Assembly (NCBI GenBank): GCA_030734395.1
Contig: JAUZTG010000042.1
Location: 1-64,000, forward strand
Direction: 5' to 3'
Origin: Sarocladium kiliense
Taxonomy: Eukaryota > Ascomycota > Sordariomycetes > Hypocreales > Sarocladiaceae
Length of the DNA stretch: 64,000 bases
A program made the position numbers and the translations under genes. The notes under the pieces are model-generated. The model ran no database searches. It was given only the letters and a program-made list of their open reading frames with translations, and was not told where the DNA came from. Shown here piece by piece: positions 43,170 to 54,342 of the stretch (position 1 is the first letter of the stretch; the number at the start of each line of letters is the position of its first letter).

Positions 43170-44868
43170 GGTGCGTTCTGAATCGCTGTTTTGTGGACGG
43201 GAGGTTTCACGTGCGGCGCGGGCGAAAAGTCGCGCGCCGATGCAGCCGTAGGCGAGAGAAATAGCAAGTTACCGATGAAGAAAGACGTCACAGTTGTATC
43301 GGTACGGAAAGTGTTATCATCGAGCTGGTAACGTGCGCTCAGGCAAGATTCAGTTCGTAGTCGTCCTTCTATATGGCAGCGCGAAGTTGAGGGTTTTGGA
43401 GAATCGGGATGCGCGGACGAGGTAGTGTCAGACGGCGCAGCAGCCAGACAGCTGCATTTCGGGCACGGCAGAACGCGATGGGATGTTGAGAGCCGTGGTA
43501 TGCAGAAACTCGGATAGAGAATGTTTAGAAACCGAGGGTCGGGTTCGGCAAATGTTGTAGCTCGGGGACCCCGTATGATAGATGAGACGATGATGGGGAC
43601 GATTGCGTGGACGCAGAGCAACGTAGAGGGGAGAGGGAAACAGCGGGGGGTTACCAGCGGCTGGATGATGAAAGAGGTGCAGGGATACCTAGCTTAAGGT
43701 AGGTACGGAGTAGGTAGGTAGCTTCACCACAGCAGGGGTGTCACCAGCCACCGTTAAAGCTTGGCACAGCTGTTGGGAATACCTGGGTAATGAAGCAATG
43801 GAGCAGAGAAACTCGTTGACGTGCAGTTGTAAGAAATGTGATGATGCAAACAGCTTGTTAACCGCGGAGAAGAGGGGAACGAGTCAGTTCAGTCAGCGAG
43901 GATCGGAAGCGATGGGAATGTCCCGGGTAGGTGAGTCGCGGCGTCACATGTGGGGGTTAGATAAGAGTGACGTGAAATGCGATAAGACACAATTATCGAC
44001 TAGTCGTACTCGTACACACAAAGACAGGTCTTCGTGGAGTAATGATCAAGCGATCCTTCTCTGTCCTTGGACTCGTCAGACCGAAAGTCGCCACTTCACC
44101 TGTCAGTCCCAAGGTCAGGCCTGACATTGCAAACACAGGCACCCGTATGAACACCTGATAGGCCAAAATAGTATCTTGCGGGAGGTAGACAGGTATGTGC
44201 AAACATTACGTGATTCGCTGGCGGAGCTCATTTGGTGTAAAGAAATCCTCGGCTTCGCTGTTCCTGTTAAACTTCATGATAACAGATGATGTCGAGACAC
44301 ACAAGCTTCTATTAACGGCACCAGAGGGTTGGCCTCCAGTCGAGCCCACCGCCAAGCTCTGCTTTACGCGGGGACCTGCATCAGCTCCAACTCGAACCAC
44401 TTCGCCCGCATGCCAAGTGCATTAAACCGCAGCAACAATCTTTCCGGGTTGTGTCGCCATTGATCATCGTCAATCGGACATGTCTCGGAAAATATCGCCT
44501 ATCAACGGGGATAACATTTCCAAGACGTGCACGAGCGGCGCATGTGAACTCCGTTGCCACAGATCGCGCATTAAATGCAACTGCGTATCAGCCTGTGTCA
44601 TACCCAGTGAAGATTGTCGAGGTGAACTCTTTTTCATATATCTACCGAGTCTTGGAAACGCGTGCCCCAAATTTGAGGCATAAACAGCCCAAGACAACCA
44701 CCCACTTCAAGGGCACGCAATATGTACACCAAAATGGCCTGAGCTTCAGTGGGCAAATACCTACCATCCACCGCAAGCGAGACTTGCAGTTAACTTGCCT
44801 ACCCCTTCTCCCCGTGCGTAACTTGTCTATTGCCGGGTGCTGTAAGGATTGGTGAACTGGTTCGAAAT
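43170..44868. other. Intergenic, no gene recognised
   Basis: About 1.7 kb between the SIP5 promoter side and the 3' end of the GH7 gene. A short plus-strand frame at 44480-44683 has a Cys/Arg string vaguely like a zinc cluster but with wrong spacing. Nothing else was recognised. Confidence 0.5.
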
Positions 44869-46534
44869 CTACAGGTCGTAGGTAGAGCCAATAGGTCCAA
44901 AGCGGACGTTCGACCAGATGACTTGACTGCAGCGTTGAGCACATGTTAGTCTGGCCTTCCCGATGGATCAGTGTACAATTCGTGAAGAAGGTCGACTTAC
45001 GCGTTGGGGAATTCGGCAACGACCTCGTCGGGAACGCCGGAGTCCTGAGAGCAGGGCCCACGGGCCGCACCGGGCTGGCCCTCCTTCTCCGGTGGGTAGA
45101 TGGAGTCGAGCCAAAGCATCTGAGAGTGGTGCTGTTTGTTTTTCACATTGTCAGCAGTCTCTACATAAGCGTGTCCCAAATCGAGCGTTACGTGGACTCA
45201 CGTCGTTCCAGATGGACATAACCAGGACCATGGGGATGTTGATGGCCTCCTGCATGGCAGTCCATCCGCCAACCTCGGCGTAACGGTCACGTTCATCGAA
45301 AACGCTGAACTGGTTGGTGCAGAAATCGTCTGTGATGTCGGAGGTGTCGGAGATGCCGTCAAAGGTAGGGGCGGGCACGTCGATGCGGACGCCATCTTGA
45401 ATGAAGTACTGGGTGAAGGCATCGGCGCCGAACTGGGAGACGACACTGTAAAGGCAGTCAGTGACAGTGCCACTGCCCATGTGGTAATAATAGCTTACGT
45501 GAAAGGGCGGCTGGTGTCAACAGTCAGGCCAGCACCGTAGAAGTCGGTGTTACCCATGCGGTAGGGATTGTAATCGCAGCCGTTGGCGTCACACTTGCCA
45601 GCGAAACGGTCATCAGAGTAGGTGCCACCGCATTCCTGGTCGACGCAAACGTGATAGGTGTTCTCGGTACAAGCGTGGGGAGTAAAGGCATAGGCGTACG
45701 CGTTGGACTCCCAGATATCGATCTCAGCGCAGCAAGATCCCATGCCACCGACACCAGCATTGGAGTCGCTGGACGATGGCTCCCAGCCCTCAAAGTTGGC
45801 CTGTGATAGTCGCCGTGTAAGTCCGAAGCTGTCGATGTCGCCGTTACAAGGAGCAACTTACCTCGCCACCGATGAACTTGAGATCACGGGCACATTGTGC
45901 ATCGCAGTAACCCGTACCGTACTTGGCACCAGCGGTGTTTGTGGGGTAGCTGCCCATACCACCATCGGCCTCCATGGCGACGAAGTAGAGAGCGCTGTTG
46001 ATACCGCACTCAACAGAAGAGAGATCCACGTCGAAGGCGAACTCATTGCCCGCCAGAGTGAACATCTGGTAAGCTTCCTCGTTCTCCATGAGGTAGAAAC
46101 GGGATCCAATATTGGTTCCGTACTCATGCTCAGTCACAAATTTCAGGGTAAGCGCATCGCCACTGGTGGTAGCACCATAGGTGGTGCCGTAGGTGGCACC
46201 CTCAACTGCGCAGTTCTCTGCACAGTCGGTGTTGCTCGAGCAGACGGAAGTCCAAGCGTTGCCATCGTAGCAGTTCTCATAGCCACCGACTATAAGTGAC
46301 AACAAGGGTCAGCAACCGAATTGCACACTTCGGGTCGTCTCCAACAGAGGTGTACCCACCGTTGTGAACCCAACGCCAGTTAGCATCAATGACAACTTCG
46401 CCCTGAACTTGCTGGCAGGTTCCGCTCGTGCAGTCAGACCATGTCATAGCCGGGTGGTTTTCAGCAGTATCAGTGCCAACCTGCTGGGCCTTAGCCGCAG
46501 CCAGGAGGCTGAGGAATGCGATCGTGTAGCTCAT
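44869..46534 (-). CDS. GH7 cellobiohydrolase (CBH I type), no CBM
   Basis: A predicted 445-residue secreted cellulase in six exons: 46360-46534, 45862-46289, 45499-45800, 45202-45445, 45001-45131 and 44869-44926. The sum is exactly 446 codons. The signal peptide ends near Ala-Lys-Ala (residue 16), followed by mature Gln-Gln-Val-Gly-Thr. The catalytic motif CCAEIDIWESN gives Glu227 (nucleophile), Asp229 and Glu232 (acid/base), all intact. The many disulfide cysteines and the C-terminal Met-Leu-Trp-Leu-Asp-Ser and FGPIGSTYDL segments favour a reducing-end cellobiohydrolase over an endoglucanase. Unlike its CAZyme neighbours it ends right after the catalytic domain, with neither linker nor CBM1. 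CreA-type and GGCTAA motifs are found upstream. Confidence 0.93.
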
Positions 46535-46805
46535 GGTGAAAGGGATACTTGATGAGACAATGATGGTGATGTGGATTATGGTAAGGTACATCTCACAAGA
46601 AGGCATCTTCGTCGAAGGGGGAAGAAGCCTCATCTTATATGGAAATGGGATCAAACATCTCTCCGTCCGTGATTAATCTGAACGTCCATCACGGAGTACG
46701 AGTATCCGCTCTTTCCAACAAATGGATCTACTCCCGACGAGCCGATTTGGCGTCCGACGTAAATTTGATTAATCCTTCCAATGTCCGAAAGGGAATCAGG
46801 GGGTA

Positions 46806-46811
46806 CTGGGG
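46806..46811 (+). promoter_or_regulatory. Putative CreA site (CTGGGG)
   Basis: This matches the CreA/Mig1 consensus SYGGRG, about 270 bases upstream of the GH7 start codon. A single site is weak evidence. Confidence 0.3.
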
Positions 46812-47155
46812 GGACACGGCCTCAGTTCAAACCTCTCAGATGTTCACTGCCACGAACCGGAACTCGTCTTTGCAGCTGTCCACATGGTCGAATCAGGTGA
46901 CCGACACTCGCTGATCTACAGTCAAGCAAGTCAGAAGAAGACAAGAACGGCGAAAGTGTCTCCGAGAGGGTAATCTGCTATGCTCACCAACCGGAATGGG
47001 TTCGTCGTGCCATCGGATGTTCGCCCCTGCCTGGGAAGGGGGTGAGGGATGGGGTAGTGCTGCCTTGGGCGGCCCCAAGGTCCCAGGCACGGCTACCGCA
47101 TGCGAGTTAGAACAGTTAATGAAGCCACTGATGTATAGAAGAGGGGAAAGTCGAT

Positions 47156-47166
47156 CTGGGGCGGGG
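47156..47166 (+). promoter_or_regulatory. Putative double CreA site (CTGGGG/GCGGGG)
   Basis: Two overlapping SYGGRG matches, 47156-47161 and 47161-47166, about 620 bases upstream of the GH7 start. A TTAGCC (GGCTAA on the other strand, Xyr1-like) lies at 47200-47205. Paired CreA sites are the kind that give carbon catabolite repression of cellulase genes. Confidence 0.4.
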
Positions 47167-48888
47167 AAATGCCGAATCTAATTTGCTATAGACAGATTAT
47201 TAGCCACCTCATCCATGTTTCGAAACAAGTCTAGTACATATTGTTCTCATCCATTACTTCAAGTGAATATGGTAGCTGGTTTTTCGAGATAGTGTACCGG
47301 GCTTTTGGTACGGAATGCTTGACTTCTGAGCATCGAGGGACCAGGTCACTGCTCTTTCCAAGACCTCGGCCTTGATGCCAACCTTTTGCCGCTTGGCCAT
47401 TGCACGAGAACGATACCACAGCCAAGCGGTCCACGGGAATGGAGATCTAGTTGCGTGGCATGGCACACGGAACAAATGGATTCAGCTTCCCCATTCGGCG
47501 CATCTTATTACTCGCCAAGGACTTGAATGAGCTTCGTCTTGGCGCATGATCACCGAGTTGTCTCAAGTCTTACTGTTGGGCCAACCCTAGGTATACTTCC
47601 TTGACAAAGGAACAAATGAAGGATCCCTGCACTGCACGGCAAGGAAGGCACGTATGCGGGGAAATAAGCATCAATTGCTATCAGCCAGGCCTTCAGAGTT
47701 TAAAGTTAACACTGGCGTGGTCGTGACGTCCCTGACAGCGTTTGTGGACACCTTCCTTCGGACAGTCGTGCAGAAGGTGGCTCGGCTTGTAATGCGGCAG
47801 TGATCTGCATTGTGGCGCTTCCTAAAGCCGATAGTCTATCGCAGATCTGACTTGCCCCTCCCGTTGAAGATGCCGCGATTGGATTGCGGTTGTGCAATCC
47901 TGTCTAACTCCCTGTCTGGGGAAGCAGGCCACTGTCCCCAATGACCGGTACAACCCGACTTGGACCATGGATTGGCATCTCGGCACCGGATTAGCCATAT
48001 ATACTGTTCCTCCGGACCAGCGTGCTCCTCCGGCAGTCATTATGCTTATGGTGAAAAACGACCGACGGCCCACCGTATATGTATCTTGGCATGCTTGGGG
48101 CCGGAGGATAGCCCTCCGTCTCATACGACGGTCGAGTATATTACAGCCACCAAACAGAGCAGCTTCTCATTCGCTGGATCTATGGTCTTAACTGCTTAAA
48201 GGATGACCTTATTGCAACCACATCTGCTACTACTTTGGTTGAGTGTGTTTCATCGAGCGTCTTTGCCATCCATCATTAACATAGTGTCACCATGAGGAAG
48301 ACCAGGACTACCCGCAATGGTTGTGAGGTAGTAATGGTGTGACGGCGGGACACATGTGCTTCTGCACAGGATTTGAGCCTGATGAGGCATGAGGACCGAG
48401 ATACCGTCATGTTATTTTGCCTTCTGGCACTTGAGGAATCTTGGTTGGGCTGCGCGTGGGGTTGACGTAGCACCTCAATGAGCCATTGCAGGCTCCTAAG
48501 CTTGTTTGAAACGAGATCTTTCAACTTCTGGTTCGATGCGCGGATAATTGACACCTTATTTTTGCGACCTCGGGGAGGCTCCCGACTTGACTAGGGTTGC
48601 AATGACCGGGACTATCAGCAAGATGTGAGAGTGTTGCTCCACGCCTTGTTCACAAGCAATATCTTTGTGGTACAGGACTGTCTACTGCGAGGGGGTGCCT
48701 CGCATTGTCTATAATTTCCGTTTCGCTGATCAAGGGATCATATTTATCACGAAAAAGGGTTGCTTATTTACACCTGAATCACATGATTCGTAGCCATTCA
48801 ATGGTTGTCGATTAACTATTTCTGTCCTAATCACCCTCCTGACTGGGAAACCACGTCTGGAATCAAAACCACGGGCTCCAGATATCTA

Positions 48889-51087
48889 TCAGTATTTTGT
48901 TGGAGCCCACGCTTGCAGCCAACTCCTCATTCTAGACAGATCGCCGCTTTCGGCCTCAGCTGCCGCCACGGTCCAATGTATGTCCCAAACACCTTCGGCG
49001 GCAATGATCTCTGCTGCTTGACGCTGTTTCTGGCTACCCTCATCCACACAAAAGTAGAGCGGCGAGACGCCTTCTGTCGCCGCGGTAAGCAATGGTTTCA
49101 CCAGAGGAAGTACTCCCTGTGCGGTCGAGGGCTTGGCTTCGAGTCCTCTATTAGATCTTCCGGTTCTGCACCATTCATTGCCACAGTGTCCCTTTCCGCA
49201 TCCCGTCATCATCTGGCCGAGATAGCGTCTTTCGATCCTACGCCTCAGAGCTTTGCCTTCTGGATCATGCATACTCACGTAAAGCGGCCCAAAACAGACT
49301 GAGCAGAGCCCGAGTCCATCCCGTGTTTCCTCCCCTGGCCGAGCTGTCGAGCGCACTTGGCCATTCGCACCAACGCCGTGTAACGTTCGGCCGCAATTGA
49401 TATTTCGACAAATTGGTGGAAGGTCACGTTTGATCTTGTCCAGTTCATGGTGCTTCAAATGTGCATCCATGTCGCGTAGACGGACAATCTTGTTGCATAG
49501 ATGGCAGTTGGTGGTTCGAGCACCATCTGCCAACTCGTGGGCTGAGAGCCCTGAGAAGACAACTTCTGGCGAGGGGTTGAAAGGATCACCCTCTTGAGGA
49601 ACTTCCAAGTGGCAGAAGCGACATAGGATGAGCTTGCCTGGACACACAGTTGTGCGGTGTCGAGCAAGGTCAGGAATGGAATTTGTTGAGAAGTCACAGG
49701 ATGGGCATTGCCGGGTTGTGTGGTAAATGTTGTCGTGTTTTCCCTTACTTTGCTGAGAATCTCCACTGGCATCGTCAAACTCGCAATGCCAATGGTTTTC
49801 AAGCTCTGATGTGCCTTTCTTGAACACCGCGTTGCACCGTGGACAACGAACGTTGTTCCGCAGGCAAAAGTTTTGATGCAGAATCATCGATGCTTTTGGA
49901 ACCAGTTGCATACAATTCTTGCATCGTTCTTCATCGGGAGAAGGCTCTATGGGCGTGGCTGTATTGCTATCCGTCGTATATTCGGGGCCGGACTGGGCGC
50001 GAATAAAGAACTGAATGCCGCCCGCTCTCCCATCTTCATGGTCAGCCCCAAATGTATAGCCGTGGACTGATATCATGATACTTTCTGCATCGGCCAATTC
50101 GGGGTTCGAAGGCAGCAAGTGGATAGATTTGGACCCATCGGCAGCGGAAGCGAAACTTCCGAAAACGTGCTCAGTTTCTCGCGGTACTACCCGTTGCCGA
50201 TTGGACTTTGGTGATACCAAAAGGTCGACGGCATCAGCCTCCGTTTGCTTCATTGTCGTCAATGATATTGTCAAAGGTTGTGAGCGATCCCATGAGGGCA
50301 AAATGTAGTCGACGTAGGTGCCAGGATGGACCGTCCCGTCGACAGGTTTCCAAATATCCAATGTTCCTCCGCTTTGGTTGCTCTGGGCCGACGGGGTGCC
50401 GCTTCGCGACATGAGTTGCCGAAGTGTCTCCCTAGCCTGCTCCTCGTCTAGAGCCTCAATGTCTACTGAAAGGTCTGTATCCACAACACATATGGCAGGC
50501 TCATCTGGAGAGAGCTTATCGACTAGGAACCGAAATGTCTCATTCCGTAGTCCGCGAACAGACAATGTCAGGCCACGGGTCAAGGTCGTGTAGCCATTCC
50601 GGAGCTGACGTTCCAGCAAGGCTTTCCAGTCATCCGCATCATAACCAGCCTCGAGGGGTCTTAGTCTGACATAGTCCCCTTTCGGTACGTGGCAGATTTG
50701 TACCGTGATATGCTGTCGACGCTTTGTCTGAGGAGCAACATGTTCGTCAAGCGTGGAATTGGCTTGTATGCCCAGCGCGTCTGCGATCAGAGGGCTCACA
50801 ACGACAGTGCCGTCTGGGGCCGAGAACTCGAGAATTCCGGCGTAAACCTCCCTTCGACTCTCCTCGCTTACCAGCCGGAAAGTCAGCGGGCTGGGTAGAG
50901 CTGCCTGATCGCCGGCACTGCGGCTGTACAGCTGCGTGGTGCTGGTTGGAAGGTTGGAAGCCGCAGCCAGAAGGTCTTCTAATGCTGATTGAGGAAGGCT
51001 GATCTTGTCTCCAAAGAGCTGCCCATGAGAAGACGCCTCGGTCGGGGAGACTTCAAAGGTGCTTTGCCATTTGATGTCGACACTCAT
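48889..51087 (-). CDS. Ufd1-family ubiquitin-fusion degradation protein with zinc fingers
   Basis: A single-exon 732-residue protein. The first 250 residues follow the Ufd1 double-psi barrel: Gly-Asp-Lys-Ile-Ser-Leu-Pro near the start, then a Leu-Pro-Thr-Ser ... Pro-Leu-Thr-Phe-Arg-Leu segment, VSPLIADALGI and PKGDYVRLRPLE. This fold binds ubiquitin and Cdc48. The middle part has TRAF/C2H2-type metal sites: CKNCMQLVPKASMILHQNFC, CPRC, CPSC and CRFCH, then further CxxC pairs. This is longer than yeast Ufd1 (about 360 residues) and is the two-module form found in filamentous fungi. It probably works in Cdc48-linked protein quality control. Confidence 0.83.
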   Translation of the reverse strand: MSVDIKWQSTFEVSPTEASSHGQLFGDKISLPQSALEDLLAAASNLPTSTTQLYSRSAGDQAALPSPLTFRLVSEESRREVYAGILEFSAPDGTVVVSPLIADALGIQANSTLDEHVAPQTKRRQHITVQICHVPKGDYVRLRPLEAGYDADDWKALLERQLRNGYTTLTRGLTLSVRGLRNETFRFLVDKLSPDEPAICVVDTDLSVDIEALDEEQARETLRQLMSRSGTPSAQSNQSGGTLDIWKPVDGTVHPGTYVDYILPSWDRSQPLTISLTTMKQTEADAVDLLVSPKSNRQRVVPRETEHVFGSFASAADGSKSIHLLPSNPELADAESIMISVHGYTFGADHEDGRAGGIQFFIRAQSGPEYTTDSNTATPIEPSPDEERCKNCMQLVPKASMILHQNFCLRNNVRCPRCNAVFKKGTSELENHWHCEFDDASGDSQQSKGKHDNIYHTTRQCPSCDFSTNSIPDLARHRTTVCPGKLILCRFCHLEVPQEGDPFNPSPEVVFSGLSAHELADGARTTNCHLCNKIVRLRDMDAHLKHHELDKIKRDLPPICRNINCGRTLHGVGANGQVRSTARPGEETRDGLGLCSVCFGPLYVSMHDPEGKALRRRIERRYLGQMMTGCGKGHCGNEWCRTGRSNRGLEAKPSTAQGVLPLVKPLLTAATEGVSPLYFCVDEGSQKQRQAAEIIAAEGVWDIHWTVAAAEAESGDLSRMRSWLQAWAPTKY

Positions 51088-52212
51088 GTCGGATCAGGGC
51101 TTTGGTACCTTAGGTATATTGACGGTTTTGCTATTGTGTAGGCTGCAGAGCCGGAAAACAGCGCTATCGTGCTTTGCTCTGTGTCGAATTCCCAAGCATC
51201 ATTACCATGTAAAGAAAATAATTTGTGATCAGGTACTGAACTGAGGCCATATGAGTGCGAGCAAGGGCATTTGTTGATGCTCAAAGATGCTCAGTCAGCT
51301 ATTCTGGTCACTTCCAGCATGATGCGTCACGTGTGGAGCCTGATGACCCTAACCCTGCGTGAGTCCGACGGCTCAGGTGGCCTGGGCTCTCCGCTCTTCG
51401 TGCCTAGCTAATGAGATTAAGATGATGATGATGATCGGTGTTGATGCATTGACTCGGCGAGGACGAGCTTCCAGTCACCTAAAGTATAGTCTGGAAGCAC
51501 TTTCCATAAATATGTCATATAAATCTGGGGAACAGTGCACTATGTATGGGGGATTCTCTAAACCAACTGACGCCACCACACAGGAAAGATGCAATGTGTC
51601 TGATGCATAAAGCCAATAGAATATCGCATAGAAGCTACTACGGGCCTCCCTGGCTAGGGATGGAAAGAAACATATAGCCTGAATAGCTCTTGCTACATGA
51701 GTCTGGCGATGTGCGGTGAAGCGGTGGGCGTACCTGAGGCACTCACCACCCTCCCCCACGCTTCGCCACCACTCCCCCATCACACCATCCCTCATCCCAA
51801 CGAAACAAAGTGCCTCATAGATATTCACATTCAATGTTGCCAGCTTCATTCATCTTTACCTCACGAAAGTGACTTCGTCAAGCAAAGTTTTATAAACGAC
51901 CCAGGGTATCGCGCAGAGCACACGCGCGGTAAGCGCGTGCCGGTCACCTTGTTCTGTCTCATCCCAGCTATGTAAGGTACGCAAGGCAGGCATATGCGTT
52001 TGCGCGTCGCTGGTCACGGATCGGACCTCAGACGGTTTGAGTCGCAGCCTCACCTCATGCGAAACCAGTTGCTAATTTTATGCCACGGTAGGTCAACCCA
52101 TTTGTCTTCCACCGAAAAGACTGAAAGCCGTTCTTGAAGCGAGTCCGGCGACATCATCATTCATAACCCAGTTTCCAACTTAGTGCGGCCTGTCCTTCCT
52201 CGGCCGCCTGAC
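51088..52212. other. Divergent promoter region
   Basis: About 1.1 kb between the Ufd1-family gene (minus) and the F-box gene (plus). It includes a short ATG microsatellite (about 51422-51433). No gene was recognised. Confidence 0.55.
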
Positions 52213-54004
52213 ATGAGCGTGGACACAGTCACGAACGATACACGCTTTGGTACCAAGACGACAAAGTCGGGCTTGGTTGACATTCTTCTGAATCCACTGG
52301 TCCTCTGCAATACCGTCCCCTACCTACCGGTCTCTGCCCTTCTCAATCTCGGCGCAGCATCGCAAGATCTCCGTCGATTAGTCTATCACACTTCGGGGGC
52401 TCTGCGACATCTTGACCTGACTCGAATCAGAGCGGCGCAGTTTGACATTGACGAAGTCGATCATGGAGGCCAGGTTTGGCGCAACGTGCAGCTTGATGAG
52501 TATCTCACAGAGGATGAGTACGTCACCCATTGCCATTCCCGCCACTCTTGTCTCAGTGCTAAAACTTCCTCAGCTTCTATTCAGGCCCACTGCGAGGAAT
52601 CTTCACCACCTTGAAACGCCGTGATATTCTCATCCATGTCCAGACACTCATTCTCGACGGGCTCTCCGTCACAGCGGAGCTTTGCAACGAGATCATCAAT
52701 GATCCCAGCTATAGCGTTCGACTGCTCTCTGTGAGGGACACTAAAAACCTGAATCAGGGGAAGCTACGCGGTGCTCTTCAGTACGCATGCCGTGGATCCC
52801 GGCCAGAAGGTACCCCTCGTCTGAAAGCCCTTTACGTCTTCGGATCGCGAGAACCGCCAGAGCCGCCAACCGCTTCTAGGACATCAATATTATCGCGCCA
52901 CACTATCAGCACCTCGTGGAATGAGAGGAGCCAGCGTCAACTGACAACCTCGCTGCTTCACGAAGGCGATGTGTGGTGGGATAAGAAGGGCCGAATCATT
53001 GGCAAGCACATCCCGACCGAATGGGCACTATGCCTTATGGCATGTCAAGGCTTGATCGCATTTGATGCAGTACTATGTCAAGGTCCGCGCCATCGTAATT
53101 CAACTGCACCGACACCTCTTCCTGATTGCATGGAGCCACGAGTTGCTACTTTCGCCGTGCCGCCGTGCCATAGCTGTCATGCAGCCCCGGAAGGGGCTTT
53201 CACCCCGAAGAGCCCGCGGTTCAGCTTACCCCTTCTCAGCCCGCCTCCTTTACTCTCGTCTACTGTTCTTGCAGCAGTGTCACCGCAGAATGCACATCAA
53301 TCGTTTGTTCCACGGTGCAGTGAGTGTCTCCGCGATCGCTACTGCAGTAGCTGCTATTCATGGTGGTGTGAAAGCTGTTACGGGAGACATACCTTCCCTA
53401 CTGCAAGGGATTCGCAGGAAGGCTCACTGAGAGGAGAAGACGAGCCTCCTGAAGTCCAACCTTTTGTACCCAAGGTACGCGACGGTCACTGCCACGCATG
53501 CAGCACCTGAAACGGTCGAGAGGTGTACAACCCTGTGCCGAGCGATGAGCCTTTGCTGAGCTAGCAAACAATGAGTTTGTACGCACACGCTGGTCTTGGT
53601 TGGCGGGTGCCCTCAGGAGCCGGCCCCTCGTAGAAGTCTCAACTGAGCGACTTGGCTGACTTCTACTCCGTACCTAGGAGCCGATTAAAAAGAGTTGCTG
53701 GGAATGCGGGACAAATGTAAGTCTATTTGCGGAGGCCCTGCGGCTTGACTGATGCCTTTTCCAGTGCCAGGCATGTATCGAAGCGACACAATTCATCTGC
53801 AAGAAATGCAATGGCGGATATTGCATCAAGCACAATGAGGGCTCGACCTCATCCTTCGTATGGTTTCCAAGTCTTGATGTCATCGGACTGCGCTAACTCT
53901 TGCCTCTCAGTGTGACTGTAGGCATTCCTGCAGTTAACCAATCCCTGATCGCGCTGACATCAACAGGGTGCGTATCGCGTGGTCGTGGACTCAATAGGCT
54001 CTGA
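52213..54004 (+). CDS. F-box protein with C-terminal zinc-binding tail
   Basis: A predicted 460-residue protein in six exons: 52213-52517, 52574-53474, 53678-53716, 53765-53857, 53911-53917 and 53967-54004 (461 codons in total). The ATG at 52213 is the first in frame. An F-box lies at about residues 22-65 (Leu-Leu-Asn-Pro-Leu-Val-Leu ... Val-Ser-Ala-Leu-Leu-Asn-Leu). The C-terminus is a cysteine-rich, probably zinc-binding region: CSECLRDRYCSSC, then across small exons CWECG, CQAC, CKKC, GGYCIKHNEGS and CDWC. A 7-base micro-exon (53911-53917) is needed to rebuild CDWC. This tail is typical of a family of fungal F-box proteins. It probably acts as a substrate adaptor of an SCF ubiquitin ligase; targets are unknown. 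The 203-base third intron is less certain. Confidence 0.75.
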
Positions 54005-54342
54005 GAACAGTGAGCCATACGGTCGCCTTGGACGGCGCAGGCTAGCGATTGGAATCGATGTTCATAGCACCTGAACCTGAACCCACCTCAATCTCATGAA
54101 GCCATTTTCTTGTTTCCACCGCACTTTGCCATGCTTTAGAAGACAAGGGTGGCTCATCTGTAAGGTAGGCAGGGAAGAGCGACGGCATGGCAGCGATTGA
54201 GGGTGCAGCTACCACCTGAGCCTGCTTTCGGTCCAAAATCTAGCTTCTTCTGGCAGTCAAGCCCAGAACGAGTCACAGGCTTGCTTCAAGCCTGACCTGG
54301 CAAAGTATGAAAAGGTGGTAAGCCATTATGACGGCGACGCTT
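54005..54342. other. Intergenic, convergent 3' ends
   Basis: About 340 bases between the 3' ends of the F-box and ARP6 genes. Nothing else was seen. Confidence 0.6.

Larger units (their letters stand above)
46535..48888. other. Long GH7 upstream region, no gene recognised
   Basis: About 2.35 kb between the GH7 start and the 3' end of the Ufd1-family gene. It carries the motifs listed above; no coding frame or RNA gene was recognised. A long upstream region is usual for inducible cellulase genes. Confidence 0.5.

Noticed and set aside
43013..43621. 202-codon minus-strand frame upstream of SIP5
   Set aside because: It overlaps SIP5 exon 1 in another frame and has no recognisable domain.
44480..44683. 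Plus-strand frame with Ala-Cys-Glu-Leu-Arg-Cys-His-Arg-Ser-Arg-Ile-Lys-Cys
   Set aside because: It resembles a Zn2Cys6 start, but spacing is C-x3-C and the other cysteines do not fit. There is no downstream gene, so it is probably chance or a very old relic.
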